Assembly (NCBI GenBank): GCA_963803015.1
Contig: CAWDKV010000003.1
Location: forward strand, 620,001 to 684,000
DNA from: Berkiella sp963803015
GTDB lineage: Bacteria > Pseudomonadota > Gammaproteobacteria > Berkiellales > Berkiellaceae
Reading direction: 5' to 3'
Length of the DNA: 64,000 nucleotides
Of the stretch, positions 62,093 to 64,000 are shown piece by piece. Every line of letters starts with the position of its first letter. Position 1 is the stretch's first letter. Below the pieces are notes generated by a model, which saw nothing but the letters and a program-made list of their open reading frames with translations, ran no database searches and had not been told where the DNA came from. The position numbers and the translations under genes are program-made.

Positions 62093-64000
62093 ATGCAGGG
62101 TGCCCAATTCAACCAAGATCAATACAAGAAATTCGAGACGGTCCAAAACTTATATAACTACTCAACTCATGTGATACCAAGAGTTGCTACCGTAAAATCT
62201 ATGTATGAAAGAATTGAGCATTATGAACATTGGATAGGGTACCAGGCGGTTGCCAAATTTGCAGGTGTGAAACTGGGCGAAATAGATTTCAAAAATCCAG
62301 AACATCAGAAATATTTAAATTATGCGAATACTCTAATTAATGATGATGTAGAAAAAATTAAGTCATATCCCTTAGAGGAAAGAGTAACGCTGTTTTTAAT
62401 GAAAAATGAAATGGAAACGCAAAAGACTAATCCTTTAATTTTAGAACAGATTCAAGAGGATAAGAGCGACAGATATTATAAAAAATTTGGACCGACTGTA
62501 CTACTGAATATTGCCAAAAAAATGAAGATACCTTATGCCTCTGCGATAGCAGATGTAGTAACAGCTGCGAGCCTTATATCAGAAACAAATAATTATCTTT
62601 CTAAAAGCAATAATCCAGCACAAGAATATGACAATCCTAAATATAAAGAGTTGCATCGCGGATTATCGTTAAAAAATCTACGTGATTTCTTCTCTGCCCA
62701 AGAGGTAACTGATTGTGCATTAGCACCTGAGTCTTTAATAAAAATTCATGATGCTTTAACTAAGGATGCAAATAAGGAATTGGTGCAAGAAATACGAAAA
62801 AGGCAGATACCAACAGCCAACATAGAAGACTCATTGGTACGCGACTTGACCTTTGGTTTAGAAATGCAAAAGAGTGAAATCGAGTTCTTAACTAACTTTT
62901 TGGGATCTATTAGAAGCAGTGTACCCTCTGAGCATAAAGAGAAGCCTGATGCAGAGCCTACAGCTACAGCTATTGCCGGGGAAGCCCAAATGCAATCTTT
63001 TTCGCCTTCGATACCAGTCCCTCCAGCGCAGATACCTGCAGTTCAAACATCTGTGCAATCCTCTGCACCAAAAGAGCCTTCTAAGGACACATCCCCCCAA
63101 ACCTCAGCAGACTCATCTTCGGGTATTGCAACGCAAGCGCCAGTCAATGGGGCCTCCCCAGAAAGTAATTTGACCGAAAATCAAGGTAACAAAAAACCAG
63201 AAGATAAAGACAAATTTTTTAAAGAAGTAGCGAATTATTTGAATGCTGGTTTTCAAATTATAGAAGGCATTTATGCTGCAAATGAAAATAAATCGGCGTT
63301 CAATGAGCAAAAAAATGAGATTTATCGGCAAGCAGAAAAATTTAAAAAAGAATATAGTTTAGATTTACTTGATTTATGTCAAAAATTAAAATTTCCCCAA
63401 GATCCAAACATTGTAAAAATGCAGTTGCTAATATCCTCAGTCAGAAACATTTGCAAAGATGTCGTTTCCGTTAAACTTCATCTTAAACAACAGAAGCACT
63501 ACATTAAGAAAATTAATCATCTTATTGAAGAACATAAATCGTTAGCCGAAGAGTGCACCAAAAGAGGGAAAAAGAAAGCAGATTCAGCAAAGCATCACGC
63601 TAAAAAGGCTAAGGAAATTAAGTACGATGCAACGCTTCAAAACGCCGCTACTATTACCATGGGAGTTGCAGCATTCACGCCGCCACCAATCAATTTAATA
63701 TTAAATGGAATTGGTCGAGTCTTTGGTTTATTTTCACATAAAAAACACAGGAATGTACAAAAGAAATTAGCCGCTAAACAAGCGCGTGTTTCTGGGCTCA
63801 TAGATAAAGCTAAATATCTTCAAAATCTTGCGGCAAGTAATGCTCAGTCTATGCGCCAATTAGAAGAAGAAAAAGAGGGTCTATTTCATATTAGAATTCA
63901 AGAACTACCTACAAACAAGGCTATAAAAGAAGTTAAGAAGAATAGAGAGGAGCAAGAAAAGAAGTATGAAAAGATAAAAGATAGGATTGACAGTATTCAG
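62093..64000 (+). CDS. Large effector-like protein, partial (runs off right edge)
   Basis: An uninterrupted frame of 636 codons from the ATG at 62093, with TGGAGAT eight bases upstream, continues past the window. Residues 1-275 are helical and globular (MQGAQFNQDQYKKFETVQNL; VTLFLMKNEMETQKTNPLIL). Residues ~280-375 are a Pro/Ser/Ala-rich linker. A second helical region from ~380 contains strongly basic helices (KRGKKKADSAKHHAKKAKEI) and a hydrophobic segment near 520-545 (TITMGVAAFTPPPINLILNG). Coiled-coil-like charged helices then follow to the edge. No known family; the design resembles secreted effectors with membrane-binding hairpins. Confidence 0.75.
   Translation, partial: MQGAQFNQDQYKKFETVQNLYNYSTHVIPRVATVKSMYERIEHYEHWIGYQAVAKFAGVKLGEIDFKNPEHQKYLNYANTLINDDVEKIKSYPLEERVTLFLMKNEMETQKTNPLILEQIQEDKSDRYYKKFGPTVLLNIAKKMKIPYASAIADVVTAASLISETNNYLSKSNNPAQEYDNPKYKELHRGLSLKNLRDFFSAQEVTDCALAPESLIKIHDALTKDANKELVQEIRKRQIPTANIEDSLVRDLTFGLEMQKSEIEFLTNFLGSIRSSVPSEHKEKPDAEPTATAIAGEAQMQSFSPSIPVPPAQIPAVQTSVQSSAPKEPSKDTSPQTSADSSSGIATQAPVNGASPESNLTENQGNKKPEDKDKFFKEVANYLNAGFQIIEGIYAANENKSAFNEQKNEIYRQAEKFKKEYSLDLLDLCQKLKFPQDPNIVKMQLLISSVRNICKDVVSVKLHLKQQKHYIKKINHLIEEHKSLAEECTKRGKKKADSAKHHAKKAKEIKYDATLQNAATITMGVAAFTPPPINLILNGIGRVFGLFSHKKHRNVQKKLAAKQARVSGLIDKAKYLQNLAASNAQSMRQLEEEKEGLFHIRIQELPTNKAIKEVKKNREEQEKKYEKIKDRIDSIQ

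Overview
The window reads as a chromosomal segment of an AT-rich gammaproteobacterium with an intracellular lifestyle, most likely in the Legionellales (a Berkiella-, Legionella- or Coxiella-like lineage). This placement is inferred from gene content, not from a marker gene. The supporting signs are two F-box proteins, five or more ankyrin-repeat proteins, a 2046-residue multidomain protein with a histidine motif resembling the Legionella SidE phosphodiesterase domain, lysine-rich nuclear-localisation-like C-termini, and many decaying gene fragments. No rRNA, complete tRNA or CRISPR array was found.

Layout. 0-8.5 kb is a scrap-rich region. It holds a partial phosphotransferase, a short-chain dehydrogenase overlapping a putative papain-like protein, a Sel1 remnant, a complete IS200-like (RAYT) element with a tandemly duplicated left end, a broken ISL3 element, and two 3' halves of tRNA-Arg, each followed by the same ~117-bp repeat. 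8.7-14.3 kb carries two large divergent genes: an 875-residue protein with a possible degenerate SidE-PDE-like motif, and an F-box protein. 14.5-18.2 kb has an outer-membrane beta-barrel, a riboflavin-synthase-like protein with a secretory-type N-terminus, and remnants of PuuD, AbiEii and a phage S24 repressor. 18.8-25.4 kb is a small-molecule-modification cluster: an ABC-F ATPase, a GNAT, two intact phosphotransferases plus one broken one, an AroK-like kinase and a methyltransferase. 25.6-34.5 kb holds an F-box/ankyrin protein and a two-gene operon of giant effector-like proteins. 35-45.3 kb is mixed: a MITE-like RAYT derivative, an FAD monooxygenase, a Kef-type antiporter, an ankyrin protein with a possible Cys-His-Asp domain, a HAD protein, a second copy of the papain-like gene, and a DJ-1-like protein.

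45.5-59.2 kb is the most distinctive region. Four closely related ankyrin genes, two on each side, all on the minus strand and at least three with near-identical upstream sequences, flank four plus-strand genes (48.5-55.8 kb). Those four are built from an unfamiliar ~48-residue helical repeat and have Lys-, Ala- or Pro-rich tails. 59.4-61.2 kb encodes the PrfH-RtcB ribosome rescue and repair pair. The window ends inside another large effector-like gene.

Functional reading. Almost nothing here is core metabolism. The region looks like an accessory genome of host-interaction proteins expanded by tandem duplication and gene conversion, mixed with resistance-type enzymes and worn mobile DNA. All assignments were made by eye from translated sequence; no database search was run.
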